NCBI GenBank assembly: GCA_028277745.1
Contig: JANQFR010000085.1
Coordinates: forward strand, 39,905-103,904
Length of the DNA: 64,000 nt
Direction of reading: 5' to 3'
Origin: Phycisphaeraceae bacterium
Lineage (GTDB): Bacteria; Planctomycetota; Phycisphaerae; Phycisphaerales; Phycisphaeraceae
Under the pieces are notes generated by a model that was not told the origin of the DNA, ran no database searches, and worked only from the letters and a program-made list of their open reading frames with translations. Position numbers and translations under genes: made by a program. Position 1 is the stretch's first letter, and every line of letters begins with the position of its first letter. Of the stretch, positions 10,427-19,765 are shown in pieces.

Positions 10427-11091
10427 GTTGTTCTTTCAATTACTGGACTGCGTGCGGCATGATCCTCGCGTTGGTCGCCGCGACGGGCTGCCTGAGCCCC
10501 CAGGAGAAAGCCCAGCGTGCTGTGGAGGAGGAGCTGCGCGAACGCCGCCAACAGCAGGCGCAATCCGACCGCCTGTACGACCAGGCGATGGAGGCGTACA
10601 AGCAGTCGTACCTGGACCGGGAATTGGGGGTGTCTCCGGACCTGGACAAGGCTCAGGACCTGCTGCGCCAATCGGTCGCGGCGTATGACGGCAACGCCAA
10701 CGCGTGGATGGCGCTGGGCGTGGTGGCGTATGAAAAAGATGAATTCTTTGACGCGGCGCGGGCGTTCGACCGCGCCGCCCGGCTGATGCCGACGCGATAT
10801 GAACCGCGATTTAACCTGGGCTCCATCTTTGAGATGGCGGGCCACTACGAGAAAGCGATCAGCGAATACGAAACCGCCCTGCGTCTTGCCCCGGATCAGG
10901 TCGAGGTCATGGAGAACCTGGCCCGATGCTACATCCGGACCGGGCGGAAACTACAGGAGGCGAAACGGTTGGTTGACCGGGCGTTGCTGACCGAGTTGCG
11001 GTTGGACTGGCGGGCGTGGTTGGAGCGTCAGGCGATCCGGCTTTCACAGACATCCACTCCACCCTCGACCGTGCCTGGAGACGGATCATGA
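10423..11091 (+). CDS. TPR lipoprotein downstream of secretin (possible pilotin-like role)
   Basis: 222-residue predicted lipoprotein: lipobox LVAATGC ends with Cys near residue 23. A charged, Gln-rich helix (about 30-65) is followed by TPR units (about 85-190, for example 'ANAWMALGVVAYEKDEFFDAARAFDRAARLMP' region and 'FNLGSIFEMAGHYEKAISEYETAL'). The ATG overlaps the gspD stop, so it belongs to the T2SS operon. TPR lipoproteins of the PilF type act as secretin pilotins, and this position directly after gspD fits that role, but this is inference from context. Confidence 0.75.
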   Translation: MSCSFNYWTACGMILALVAATGCLSPQEKAQRAVEEELRERRQQQAQSDRLYDQAMEAYKQSYLDRELGVSPDLDKAQDLLRQSVAAYDGNANAWMALGVVAYEKDEFFDAARAFDRAARLMPTRYEPRFNLGSIFEMAGHYEKAISEYETALRLAPDQVEVMENLARCYIRTGRKLQEAKRLVDRALLTELRLDWRAWLERQAIRLSQTSTPPSTVPGDGS

Positions 11092-12116
11092 ATGTCCATT
11101 TGTCAAGCCAACGGGTTCTCAGGCTGGGCCTGCTGTCTCTCATGACCGCTGCGTTAGGACCGACGTTTGCTTCCGGGCAAACGCACCCGCCGTTTACCAT
11201 CGCCAGCGAACGCGAAATTGCACGGGGTATCACTATGATCTGCCCCTCCCATCGCCACGGGACCCTCGATCAGGCGATTAAGAAACTGACCAACCTGACC
11301 GCGAACCTCCCGGCCGACCGGCCGTCATCCAGTTGGGTCTGCCGGTCGAACCAGCTCCCCACACTGGAGAAGATCACGCCCTTGGTGGACGAGATCTATA
11401 TCAATCCTTACGTACTCCTCTCAACCGATCCGCCTGCCGCCGATACGCCGGTCTGGCCTGGCTGCGATCACCCGATGCTCAATCAGGTGCGGGCCATCCG
11501 CGACGTCGCCGGCGCCGACCAGCGCCTGATCGCCTGTATCGATCTCCGCGGCGAGCCGAGTCATTACGAGAAACGCCGGGCGTCGTTTGAAGAGATCGAG
11601 TGGCTGACCCTCGCCGTCGTCGGGGCCGGCTATCAGGGCATCGTGTGGCGTTCCGAACCCGACCCGAAGGCGGCTTGGCGGATGCGTCTGCGGCGGCTTG
11701 AGGACGGGCTGCGGGCGTACGCTCAAGAGCTGGCCGACGCCCGCCCCGTGGCTTGGGTGTCGGCGGGAGACGGCGGATTCGTGAGTGCAACCGCCGGCGA
11801 GCACCGACTCTTCGTGTGCGTCCTGCACGATCAGTACATGCATATGTTGCCTGACCACAGCGCCTTCCAGCTTCCGTTGGAGGTCGAGCCGTCACAGGTT
11901 CAACTGCGGATTGCGTTGCCGCTTGGAACGACGGTTCAATCCGGACAGACCCTCGGCGGCGTGCCGGTGGTCATCGAGAACGCGGATGGTCATCTCGCTG
12001 TGAACCACCGGGTCCGCGGCGGCGGTGACATGCTGATTTTTGACCTTACCACCGCTTCAGCGCGGGCGTCGGATACGCTCCAGCAGGATATCGCTGCGTC
12101 GGCCCCGCAGCGATGA
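11088..12116 (+). CDS. Secreted protein of unknown function in the T2SS operon
   Basis: 342-residue protein with a signal peptide (to about residue 30). I do not recognise the family. Alternating hydrophobic strands and motifs such as 'DEIYINPYVLLS', 'QRLIACIDLRGE' and 'LAVVGAGYQGIVWRS' suggest an alpha/beta, possibly TIM-barrel-like fold, with a beta-sandwich-like C-terminal part (about 240-330). There is no lipobox and no C-terminal anchor. The ATG at 11088 overlaps the previous stop (ATGA), and it is 13 bp from the next gene, so a role with the secretion machine or as a co-expressed cargo is possible. Confidence 0.65.
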   Translation: MNVHLSSQRVLRLGLLSLMTAALGPTFASGQTHPPFTIASEREIARGITMICPSHRHGTLDQAIKKLTNLTANLPADRPSSSWVCRSNQLPTLEKITPLVDEIYINPYVLLSTDPPAADTPVWPGCDHPMLNQVRAIRDVAGADQRLIACIDLRGEPSHYEKRRASFEEIEWLTLAVVGAGYQGIVWRSEPDPKAAWRMRLRRLEDGLRAYAQELADARPVAWVSAGDGGFVSATAGEHRLFVCVLHDQYMHMLPDHSAFQLPLEVEPSQVQLRIALPLGTTVQSGQTLGGVPVVIENADGHLAVNHRVRGGGDMLIFDLTTASARASDTLQQDIAASAPQR

Positions 12117-12129
12117 GACCCATATTGTC

Positions 12130-13497
12130 ATGAAGTATCTGCCCATCATCCTGAGTTGTCTGCTCCTACCGATCACGGTTCCGCCCGATGCGGTTGCGGG
12201 CCAAGCCGTGTCGGGGGAGGCGAGTTATGCGGAATTCAAAAGAACTTTTTTGCAAGAGCAGCAAGGCCCGTACGATCGTGTGATCGCCGCGTATGCCGAT
12301 GACGCCGCGATCCGTGCGTTCCAGCAGCGGGTGGCGACGTTGGGCCGGGTCGTGGGGCTCCTGATCGACGGGTTCGAGGCCTCCAAAGCCGCGTCTTTGG
12401 CGTCCATGCTGCAAGGTCTGGAGGAGATGCCCGCGTCGGCGGCGCCGACCGGCCCGTCAGGGTCGGCGCTGATGGCGATGGATATCCTCAGCGAATACGA
12501 GCCTTACTTCGCAGCGGGTTTGCCAACGCCGCCGATCAAGGAAGAGGAACTCGCGGTCCTGCGGGACTACTACCGTGGCGTTATAGAAGCGGCTCAGGCT
12601 TACGTGGGCAAGCGCGGGCGGGTCGTGGCGGCGATCAGCGACAGGAGCCGGATCGATGCGGTGCAGCTCGGTCTCGTGCTGCATTTTCTGCACGTGGACG
12701 ATCAGGCGTGGACCCGCGATCATATTGAAAGCTTGCCGGAATGGATGAAGCAGCCCACCGGCCTCAGGGCTGTCGAGCGTTTTGCGCTGCGGCTGCGGCG
12801 GACGCGCACGGCATACGCTTTTGTCCAGTACATGCACGAGTCTCGGTTGAAGGGCGGCCGGCCGTTGGATTACGCGCAGTACCTGCGGGCCGCGGCGCGG
12901 CAAGCCCAGCAAGACCGTGATTTCCACGCGGCGGTCTATTGCCTCCGGGCCGCGGTGGCCGAGTCGGAGCCGGCCGGCGACCATGAACAGACCGCCCAGC
13001 TGCGGTTTGACTTGGCCGCGTTGTACGCCGAAGCGGGCCATCCGCAGCTCGCGGCCGACGAAATCACCGTTGTCCTCTCCGCCCAAGTGCAGCCTGACAC
13101 CTATGGCCGCGCGGCGATGCTCAGGCTGAAGTATCTCTATGAGGCCGATCAGTTTGACGTCATCGTTAAGGAGTCGCCCGGTTATCAGGCCGATGATCGA
13201 TGCCGGATTTACCTGCCTCAGGTGATCTACATCACCTGGGTGGCCTGCCGTCGGGTGAATGATGAGCCCGGCGCTGAACAACTTTCGAACGTTTTTCTGG
13301 AGCGGTTCCCGCGTCACCCGCTGGGCGCGGACATCCATTTTGGGGCGGCGATGAAGATGCTCTCCAAGAGCGATTACGAAGGGGCGCAGCGGCGGCTTGA
13401 GATTATCGAGTATCACTACCCCGCTTCGCATCTGACAAGGAAAGTCAAAGAGCTCCAGGAACGGCTGGATAAAAAAGCGCAAGAACATGCCGAGTGA
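12130..13497 (+). CDS. Secreted TPR-like protein of unknown function
   Basis: 455-residue protein with a signal peptide (KYLPIILSCLLLPITV, cleavage probably near AVAGQA). The N-terminal two-thirds is helical with no family I recognise; the C-terminal part has helical pairs of TPR type ('FHAAVYCLRAAVAES', 'FDLAALYAEAGHPQLAADEI', 'GAQRRLEIIEYHYPASHLTRKVKEL'). The start at 12130 is chosen because the signal peptide begins there. It is the last gene of the continuous T2SS block; a 316-bp gap follows. Confidence 0.7.
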   Translation: MKYLPIILSCLLLPITVPPDAVAGQAVSGEASYAEFKRTFLQEQQGPYDRVIAAYADDAAIRAFQQRVATLGRVVGLLIDGFEASKAASLASMLQGLEEMPASAAPTGPSGSALMAMDILSEYEPYFAAGLPTPPIKEEELAVLRDYYRGVIEAAQAYVGKRGRVVAAISDRSRIDAVQLGLVLHFLHVDDQAWTRDHIESLPEWMKQPTGLRAVERFALRLRRTRTAYAFVQYMHESRLKGGRPLDYAQYLRAAARQAQQDRDFHAAVYCLRAAVAESEPAGDHEQTAQLRFDLAALYAEAGHPQLAADEITVVLSAQVQPDTYGRAAMLRLKYLYEADQFDVIVKESPGYQADDRCRIYLPQVIYITWVACRRVNDEPGAEQLSNVFLERFPRHPLGADIHFGAAMKMLSKSDYEGAQRRLEIIEYHYPASHLTRKVKELQERLDKKAQEHAE

Positions 13498-13813
13498 CCG
13501 GCGGTGAACCCTTAACCGGCTTCCTTGGGGCCGGACGGTCGAACTGATGTGTTAATGACAAAAAGCGGATAAATCCATTGAGTCATGAAAAGAACGGCTT
13601 CCGGTTGATGGTTGCAGCGACGCTGATAAAAACAGGTCTTGCGCGCGACATTGTGCTTTGCGCCGCGTGGGGACCATATCCTCGCCAAGACCGACGCTTG
13701 GAAGCCGAGCCGGGACGTCGATCAGATTCGACAGCCCGCTGTTTCACGGGGAAACAGCGGATACAAAGTGTTTGAACTTTTGATCTATCAGCCTCTTACT
13801 GAAGGAGTTTGCG
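13498..13813 (+). other. 316-bp intergenic leader with RNA-like stems before the exosortase operon
   Basis: No credible gene. The region contains GGTCTTG (13635-13641) complementary to CAAGACC (13686-13692), a small GTCGA/TCGAC stem near 13717-13734, and a perfect 10-bp hairpin CCGCTGTTTC-ACGGG-GAAACAGCGG (13736-13760). The last stem ends 53 bp before the GTG start of the next gene and is not followed by a T-run, so it is not a classical terminator. A ribosome binding site GAAGGAG lies at 13801-13807. A structured 5' leader is possible; no known riboswitch consensus was recognised. Confidence 0.4.
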
Positions 13814-15811
13814 GTGTCTTCGATCAAATCACTATGGAAATGGATCGTCTCTGCCGTGGTTGCGGTGGGATTGGCTATCTGGGGGGTGATCGCCTGGATC
13901 GGGTCGGCCGCCACAACCGGGACAGCGGTGCAGACGGCGGTCACCGCAGGGGCGGTGGTTGCGGCGACGACGGCTTACACCTTCAGCTTTGGCGACAAGT
14001 CGGGGGGGGTGGCCCAATACTGGGAGGAAGCTTCCAAACTAATGGCCGAGGGCAAGCCTGACCAGGCAAGCGATTACTTCAATGAAATGACCGTGGCGTT
14101 CGATGAGCGGATCGCGGAGATCAAGGCTTACGCGGACGGCGCAACTCCCCCGTCCGCCTCAGACGATCAGGCGGCCCCGACGCCGGAAGAAGCCGCGCAA
14201 ATGTTCGATACCGCCCAAAAAACGCGTCAGATACTGGCCATGCTGCGGCACGACATTCAATTAGCGCGAGGGGACATCTCGCGGCCGCAGTGGGCCGAAG
14301 AATACGCCGCCGGCCTCGCGGCTTCGCCGGACCCCGGGCGCACCCTGCACCTGCTGATGACCATGACGGGTGAAAGCTTCACCACGGAGGCCGCCGACGC
14401 CCTGCGGCAGGTCGAGTTGCCGACCTCGGCCCGCGGCGAATTGGCCATGTGGATCGCCCGGCATCAGACGCCGCCCGAGGAAGCGGAGTTCTCTGAGGTC
14501 GCCGCTTTGTATGACGAACTCCTGGCCTACGCCAGTGACACGAAGGCGGCTCCTGATTTATTGACTGCATATGTGAAAGCGCTCGATGAGCGTAACCAGT
14601 CCGGCGCAGCGGATCAGGTGATAGATACGTTCATCGTGCTGTTCCCAGACACGGAGTTGGGCGTGACCGCCGCACGACTAAAACTCGGCGGGCTGCCGGC
14701 CGGGCAGGCGCGCCACGCAGCCGTTCTGGAGATCGTTGATCAACATCCCGGCTCCGCGTTGGCCGACGGCTTACACGAGTCGTATATCCAGGCGTTGATT
14801 GCCCATCGTCGGTATGAACAGGCGATCCGGGCAATGGATACCCAAGGACGTCTGGAGCAGGTCACGAGTCAGGAGGAGGCGGCCGAGGTATTCGCCGCCT
14901 TGGCTGACAGCACGAAAAAGTTTAAAGGTGATAAATTCCTGATCCGCCCCGGCGGGTCGGCCAAGGCGGCTGACCGTCCCATGTCACCGCTGGAGATCAA
15001 TTCCGGGTTGGCTTCGCGTTTCGTCGCCGCCGGCGAGGCTCCGCTGGCCGCCCGCCTGATGTTCGCGGCGCTTCGGAACGCCAAAGCACTGCCGGATCAT
15101 TTGATCACCGGCCGGCCCATCCGTCGCTGCGAAGACATCGTCGACCCCGAGGACCCGGCCGCCGCGAAGCCCCTGGTGACCTATTTCCTGGCGATGGCGC
15201 AACAGGAACTGAAGCAAAATGCTCAAGCTCACACCGTCATGGCCCGGCTCCGGACCGACCGCCTGCCCGACCCCCTACGGCCTTATGTACTGGTGTATTT
15301 CATCGATCGCCATCACCAGGCCGGTGAATACGATGAAGCGCTGGCCGTAACGCGCGAGGCGCTCCAAATCATGCCCGCCAGCCCCAAGCTGATGACATGG
15401 CAGACCCAGTTCGCCGAAGCCAGCCGCAAAGAGTCTGTGCGTACCAAGATCGAAGCCCAGCAAGCCCAGCTCCGCGCCGAAGCCGAAGCGGCTTCCGACG
15501 CTGGCCGGGCGGTGGCGAACTATGAACAAATCGCGGAGCTCCATCTGGCGCTGAATGATGTCGAGCAGGCGATCGGGACCTATCTGACCGTGGTCGAGAA
15601 GCACCCAGAGCACCCGCGCGCCGTGCAGTTGTTGGCGGCGTCAATCGACCTGCTCAAGCAGGAAAAGGCGATCCAGGTCGCGAGGCAGGGTAAGAAGGCG
15701 GCGGCTCCCTATGACGTGCGGATCCAGACCCTGGTCAACAAGCTGTTGACTCTTTACCCGGACTCGATCGAAGCCGACCGTTTGCGCGATTCACTCACGG
15801 CGGGAGCCTGA
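13814..15811 (+). CDS. Membrane-anchored TPR protein, first gene of exosortase operon
   Basis: 665-residue protein with an N-terminal membrane segment (about residues 10-55, 'IVSAVVAVGLAIWGVIAWIGSA' region then a second hydrophobic Ala/Thr stretch) and a long helical-repeat body of TPR type ('PDQASDYFNEMTVAF', 'QHPGSALADGLHESYIQALIAHRRYEQAIRAM', 'ANYEQIAELHLALNDVEQAIGTYLTVVEKHPEHPRAVQLL'-like units). GTG start with GAAGGAG six bases upstream. The stop overlaps the exosortase start (TGATG). TPR partners are commonly found with exosortase and polysaccharide-export genes, so a scaffold role in surface sorting is likely but inferred. Confidence 0.7.
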   Translation: MSSIKSLWKWIVSAVVAVGLAIWGVIAWIGSAATTGTAVQTAVTAGAVVAATTAYTFSFGDKSGGVAQYWEEASKLMAEGKPDQASDYFNEMTVAFDERIAEIKAYADGATPPSASDDQAAPTPEEAAQMFDTAQKTRQILAMLRHDIQLARGDISRPQWAEEYAAGLAASPDPGRTLHLLMTMTGESFTTEAADALRQVELPTSARGELAMWIARHQTPPEEAEFSEVAALYDELLAYASDTKAAPDLLTAYVKALDERNQSGAADQVIDTFIVLFPDTELGVTAARLKLGGLPAGQARHAAVLEIVDQHPGSALADGLHESYIQALIAHRRYEQAIRAMDTQGRLEQVTSQEEAAEVFAALADSTKKFKGDKFLIRPGGSAKAADRPMSPLEINSGLASRFVAAGEAPLAARLMFAALRNAKALPDHLITGRPIRRCEDIVDPEDPAAAKPLVTYFLAMAQQELKQNAQAHTVMARLRTDRLPDPLRPYVLVYFIDRHHQAGEYDEALAVTREALQIMPASPKLMTWQTQFAEASRKESVRTKIEAQQAQLRAEAEAASDAGRAVANYEQIAELHLALNDVEQAIGTYLTVVEKHPEHPRAVQLLAASIDLLKQEKAIQVARQGKKAAAPYDVRIQTLVNKLLTLYPDSIEADRLRDSLTAGA

Positions 15812-16788
15812 TGAGCGTCACCCCTCCCCACCCTATCAAGCTGCCGCACGCTGGCCAAGCCGATAAAGGCGGACGTGTTGCGGGCCGCGGGGCTTCGGCG
15901 TCGGCGCCACGTCGAGGCCGCGCTGCAGTGCTCGGCCTGGGGTTGCTCGCCCTTTGGCTCCTTCTTGCGGGGCGTTCGCCGGATGGGCTATCCACCTGGT
16001 TCGACCACGAATCGTTACCCAACCTGGGCGTTTGGGTCTTGCTCGTCGCCGCGGTAGCGGCCATCGTTCGATACAGCCGGATCACGATCACGTCGAGCAA
16101 GCCCCGGCCGCTTTTTCTTGTGCCGGCCGCGGCGCTCATCGGCCTTGCCATCGTACTGGCGTCGGCGTTGCCCGTAGCAGCCCACTGGATCTATCTGGGG
16201 GGGGCGGCGGCGGGTGTGATCGGGCTCATCGGGTCGGGCTGGCTTGGGGTGTGGGCCCCCAGTTTAGTCCTGCTCACTCTGATGCCGGGGCTTCCGCCGC
16301 CGCTCCATGTCTGGCTTGTGGACGGGCTGCAGTGGCTGACCATGCACGCCGCGTACATGTTCAGCGTCCTGGTGCTTTCCGATGATTACCTGCGGCTTGG
16401 CCATACGATTTTTTTACCCGACAACTTTCTAGCGCCGGGTGTTGCTCCGCAGATGGCTGTCACAGTTGAGGCGGAATGCAGCGGCTACCGTTCGTTCTAC
16501 GGGGCTCTGCTGCTCGCGGGCTTAGGCGTTGCCGATCCGAGGCTGTCGATACGCCGGAGCATTACGTTCTTCGTAATGTGTTTGCTGATCGCGGTCCTCC
16601 TCAACTGGGGGCGGGTCTTTCTATCGATTGTGTTGCATCATATCGACCGGCCGGACTTGGCCCGGGGGTTTGCCCACGCGATGCTGGGCAACGTGGCGAT
16701 GGGGGTCATGGTGGTCTTGATCTTCCTTGTCTATCGGAAATTGCTCATCTCCAGTCCACGCGAACCGCGGCGGGCGGAGGCTGCGTGA
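15811..16788 (+). CDS. xrt: Exosortase (PEP-CTERM sorting transpeptidase)
   Basis: Integral-membrane cysteine transpeptidase expected to process PEP-CTERM proteins. The 325-residue chain has about eight hydrophobic segments after a basic 35-residue N-terminus. The family's catalytic residues are all present in order: Cys223 in AECSGYRS, Arg268 in LLNWGRVF, and His289 in RGFAHAMLGN. No EpsI-like domain is fused at the C-terminus. It is coupled to TPR genes on both sides. A matching PEP-CTERM substrate is encoded at 36286-37035. I cannot assign the exosortase subtype from the sequence alone. Confidence 0.9.
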   Translation: MSVTPPHPIKLPHAGQADKGGRVAGRGASASAPRRGRAAVLGLGLLALWLLLAGRSPDGLSTWFDHESLPNLGVWVLLVAAVAAIVRYSRITITSSKPRPLFLVPAAALIGLAIVLASALPVAAHWIYLGGAAAGVIGLIGSGWLGVWAPSLVLLTLMPGLPPPLHVWLVDGLQWLTMHAAYMFSVLVLSDDYLRLGHTIFLPDNFLAPGVAPQMAVTVEAECSGYRSFYGALLLAGLGVADPRLSIRRSITFFVMCLLIAVLLNWGRVFLSIVLHHIDRPDLARGFAHAMLGNVAMGVMVVLIFLVYRKLLISSPREPRRAEAA

Positions 16789-16798
16789 GGTAATCTTC

Positions 16799-19765
16799 AT
16801 GAAGCGATATCCTTTGCGTCGATGTGTGATGCTGCTTTTTCTGGCGGCGACGTTTCCAGCCCCGGCCTTAGCGCTCACCCCGTCTCAACGGCTTATCCTC
16901 CAAGGCTCGGCCCTGGAGGGGAAAGGCGACCACGCCGGCGCCATCGAGTTGTACCGCCGGGCGCTTGATCAGAGCGACGACGAGCCGAGAGTCGCTAACC
17001 TGGCTCGGCGTAATCTTGTCCCGCTGTTGTTGAATCAGGACGATCCTGATCTGGACGCGGTCGCTCGTCATCTGGCCGCTATGCGAGAGAGCGGGATTGA
17101 CGTCGAGGAGATCTCGCCGCTCGTTTATCAGTGGTTGTTTAAACGCGTCGCCGGGGCTGAGCCGGCAGCGCAGGCCAAGGTTTGGGATGAGTCATTCCAA
17201 CAACCTTTGATCGCGGAAGTGCCGTTTCCTGAGTCACACCTCGACCATCTGAACACTTGGGTCGACGCATTGGGGCCGCACAGCTCACTCAAAGCAGATC
17301 GCGTTTTTGAGAGCTTGATGCCACGTCTGTCGCCCCAAGCCGCGGAGGTGGTGCAAACCCGGTTCCGGGCTGATCAGGTCCGGGTGTTGATGGGCATGCA
17401 AATCATGGACCCCACGCCGCGCCAAGCCCCGGCGGTTCCCACCGCCGAAATACGGAAACAGATGCTCCGGGCCAATGTCTTGAGCCGGACCGGCAATGCG
17501 CAGGAAGCGACGGCGATTTATCAGAAAATTATTGATAACCCAGCGACCGCCCCGAAACTTCGTGCCTTGACGCGACGACGCCTGCTGGATTTGCTCTTAT
17601 CATCAGACCTGCGCGCCCCCGACTTGGCCGAGCAGCAGTTACGGGCGATTGCACAGGAGACCGGGTGGACCCCGCAGCTCTGGAACGACAGGCTGTGTCT
17701 GCTGCTTCAACGCGTTGAACTTGCGCCGACGGCGGAGCGCGAAGCGGTTTGGACCCAGGGGCTCGAATCCATCCCGCGATCACAGGACGCCGTTCTCGAC
17801 GTGGGCACGCTGGGGCATCTGGATCGACTCACAGATTCGCTCGGGCCCAACGAATCGTTCTCGGCTCAGCGGGTGTTAAAAGACCTGCTGGCGCGGTTTG
17901 CCGATCAACCTCAGCTCAATAAAGCGCTTCAAGACCGGCTGGCTACGCAAGCCATACGTTGGCGCCTGGCGACCTCGGCTCGAGACGCAGCCGGGGGGGT
18001 GTCCCCGGAGGGCGTCCCTTCAGAGCTGCGGCAGCTACTCATGCAGGCCAACTCCGCCCGGCTCGCCGGACAGAATGATGACGCGGCCGCGCTGTATCAG
18101 CAAGTGATTGACGAGTTCCCTGCCCAACGACGCATCGTGCAGTTGGCGCGGCGCAATCTGGTTCTGCTGCTGCTTCAGCGACAACCGGCGCCGTTGGCGT
18201 CCGTGCGTAAACACTTCGATGCGTTGCTCGCGGAGCAAGGCCATCACACCCCGGAATCCTGGTCGTATGCCTGCCGGATCGGATTGGCGGCGGTGCGGCA
18301 GGCGCCGGCGGCTGAGCGCCCCGCAGTTTGGCGTCGCGTTTTCACGGAACTGGCAACGGCTCGGGATCAAACCGACATGGATTCATGGGTCCTGACCGAT
18401 CTGGAACGCACCCTTGACGTTTTGGATCAGTCATCGGATTTCCCGCCATTGACGTTGCTCACCGACATGCTTGTGCTGACGCCGACCACCCCCGCGATGA
18501 GGCGGATTCAGCAGGGACGCATCAAGGCGTTGTGGGCCAAGGGCGATCAGGCCAATATGGCGCGCGCCGCGTGGCTTGACGCCATGCTGGCGTTGACGAC
18601 TTCGGATGGCCCGTTGGTTTCCTTCGACCGCACCGCCTCGTTACTGGCGAACGCTGCACAGGACGGCGGTGAGGCCGTCGCCCCGCTCGAAGACCGGCTG
18701 CTTGACGGGGCGGCGTCCGTCTCGGCCGCGGCGGATCCGTCTACGATGGCCCGCCCCGACGATGCGCTGCGCCGCGCTGCACGTCAGGCCCTGCAGGACG
18801 CGGAGCGTCCCTTGCCCGCACGCGACCGGGCTTATCTGCTGGTCTGGGCCGGCGAAAGTGAAGAAGGCCTGCGGTCCGCCGGGAAGGCCCTGCGGGCAAG
18901 CGGTGAAACCTCGCAGATTCAGTCATGTCTGCTCGATACGACCGCCTTGCTGGCGATAACCGACGGGGGATTTGAAAAGGCGGGGCGTGTGTTGGTCTAT
19001 ATGACGGACCCGCCGCCCGCCCCCCCGGACGTTTATCTGGAAGCCTTTCTTGAAGGCTACCGAGCGGTCGATGAAACAGCCGCCGTGTCGACCGATGTGG
19101 GTGATTATCGTCCGCCGGCGGCGGTTCAGCCCGGAATGGCGTCGCCCGTCTTGAACCGATGGCGTCAACGGCTGACGCGGTGGGGCGTCGAAGCGCTTGG
19201 GCTGAACCGCCCACACTGGCCCCAGACGTTCTGGGCCGTCGCTCTCCGTGGCATGTCGGACGATGAGGAAAAAACCACCTGGCTTGACCGGATCGTAGAT
19301 GAAGCGGAGTTGGCCCAAGCGGCACAAGACCCGGCGGTCACCATCGGGGCAATCCGACGCCTGGCGGCCAAAGTCGATCACCCGGATGATCAGCGGCGTT
19401 TGCAGATCAGGATCGCGGCCTTGGAGTTCGAGGCCGGTCGATTTGAACAGGTCCTGGCCGAGCTCGATGCGATCCAGGGGCTGAAGCGTGACGCACACGA
19501 TATCCAGATCGGCTTCATGCGGGCCATGTCGTTGATCCGGCTCAGCCGCTTGGACGAGGCCGTCGAGCAGTTGGACGCGATGACCTACTGGAACGGGACC
19601 GATGAAGAGATGGCCAGGGCCTCATTTCTCATCGGCTGGGTGTATCTTCAGCAACTGCAGACCCAGAAGGCATTGATGGCCCTGCGGGTCGTGACCGACA
19701 AATACCCACGCACCGGTTTCGCGGTCAAAGCCCGCGAGTTGATCCAACGACTGGAGGGCCTGTGA
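16799..19765 (+). CDS. 988-residue secreted TPR-repeat protein
   Basis: Large protein with a signal peptide ('MLLFLAATFPAPALA') and repeated helical units that recur at least three times with the same pattern: 'GDHAGAIELYRRALDQ', 'GNAQEATAIYQKIIDN', 'GQNDDAAALYQQVIDE', each followed by 'ARRNLVLLLL' or 'TRRRLLDLLL'-type helices. The C-terminal part has further TPR pairs ('GRFEQVLAELDAIQGLKRD', 'SRLDEAVEQLDAMTYW'). The internal repetition of about 285-300 residues suggests triplication of one module. Start at ATG 16799, where the signal peptide begins; ends overlapping the next gene (GTGA). Confidence 0.75.
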   Translation: MKRYPLRRCVMLLFLAATFPAPALALTPSQRLILQGSALEGKGDHAGAIELYRRALDQSDDEPRVANLARRNLVPLLLNQDDPDLDAVARHLAAMRESGIDVEEISPLVYQWLFKRVAGAEPAAQAKVWDESFQQPLIAEVPFPESHLDHLNTWVDALGPHSSLKADRVFESLMPRLSPQAAEVVQTRFRADQVRVLMGMQIMDPTPRQAPAVPTAEIRKQMLRANVLSRTGNAQEATAIYQKIIDNPATAPKLRALTRRRLLDLLLSSDLRAPDLAEQQLRAIAQETGWTPQLWNDRLCLLLQRVELAPTAEREAVWTQGLESIPRSQDAVLDVGTLGHLDRLTDSLGPNESFSAQRVLKDLLARFADQPQLNKALQDRLATQAIRWRLATSARDAAGGVSPEGVPSELRQLLMQANSARLAGQNDDAAALYQQVIDEFPAQRRIVQLARRNLVLLLLQRQPAPLASVRKHFDALLAEQGHHTPESWSYACRIGLAAVRQAPAAERPAVWRRVFTELATARDQTDMDSWVLTDLERTLDVLDQSSDFPPLTLLTDMLVLTPTTPAMRRIQQGRIKALWAKGDQANMARAAWLDAMLALTTSDGPLVSFDRTASLLANAAQDGGEAVAPLEDRLLDGAASVSAAADPSTMARPDDALRRAARQALQDAERPLPARDRAYLLVWAGESEEGLRSAGKALRASGETSQIQSCLLDTTALLAITDGGFEKAGRVLVYMTDPPPAPPDVYLEAFLEGYRAVDETAAVSTDVGDYRPPAAVQPGMASPVLNRWRQRLTRWGVEALGLNRPHWPQTFWAVALRGMSDDEEKTTWLDRIVDEAELAQAAQDPAVTIGAIRRLAAKVDHPDDQRRLQIRIAALEFEAGRFEQVLAELDAIQGLKRDAHDIQIGFMRAMSLIRLSRLDEAVEQLDAMTYWNGTDEEMARASFLIGWVYLQQLQTQKALMALRVVTDKYPRTGFAVKARELIQRLEGL

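Noticed and set aside
13498..13813. Sigma54 promoter before the exosortase operon
   Set aside because: No TGGC-N9-TTGC pattern with correct spacing was found, although exosortase systems are sometimes sigma54-dependent.
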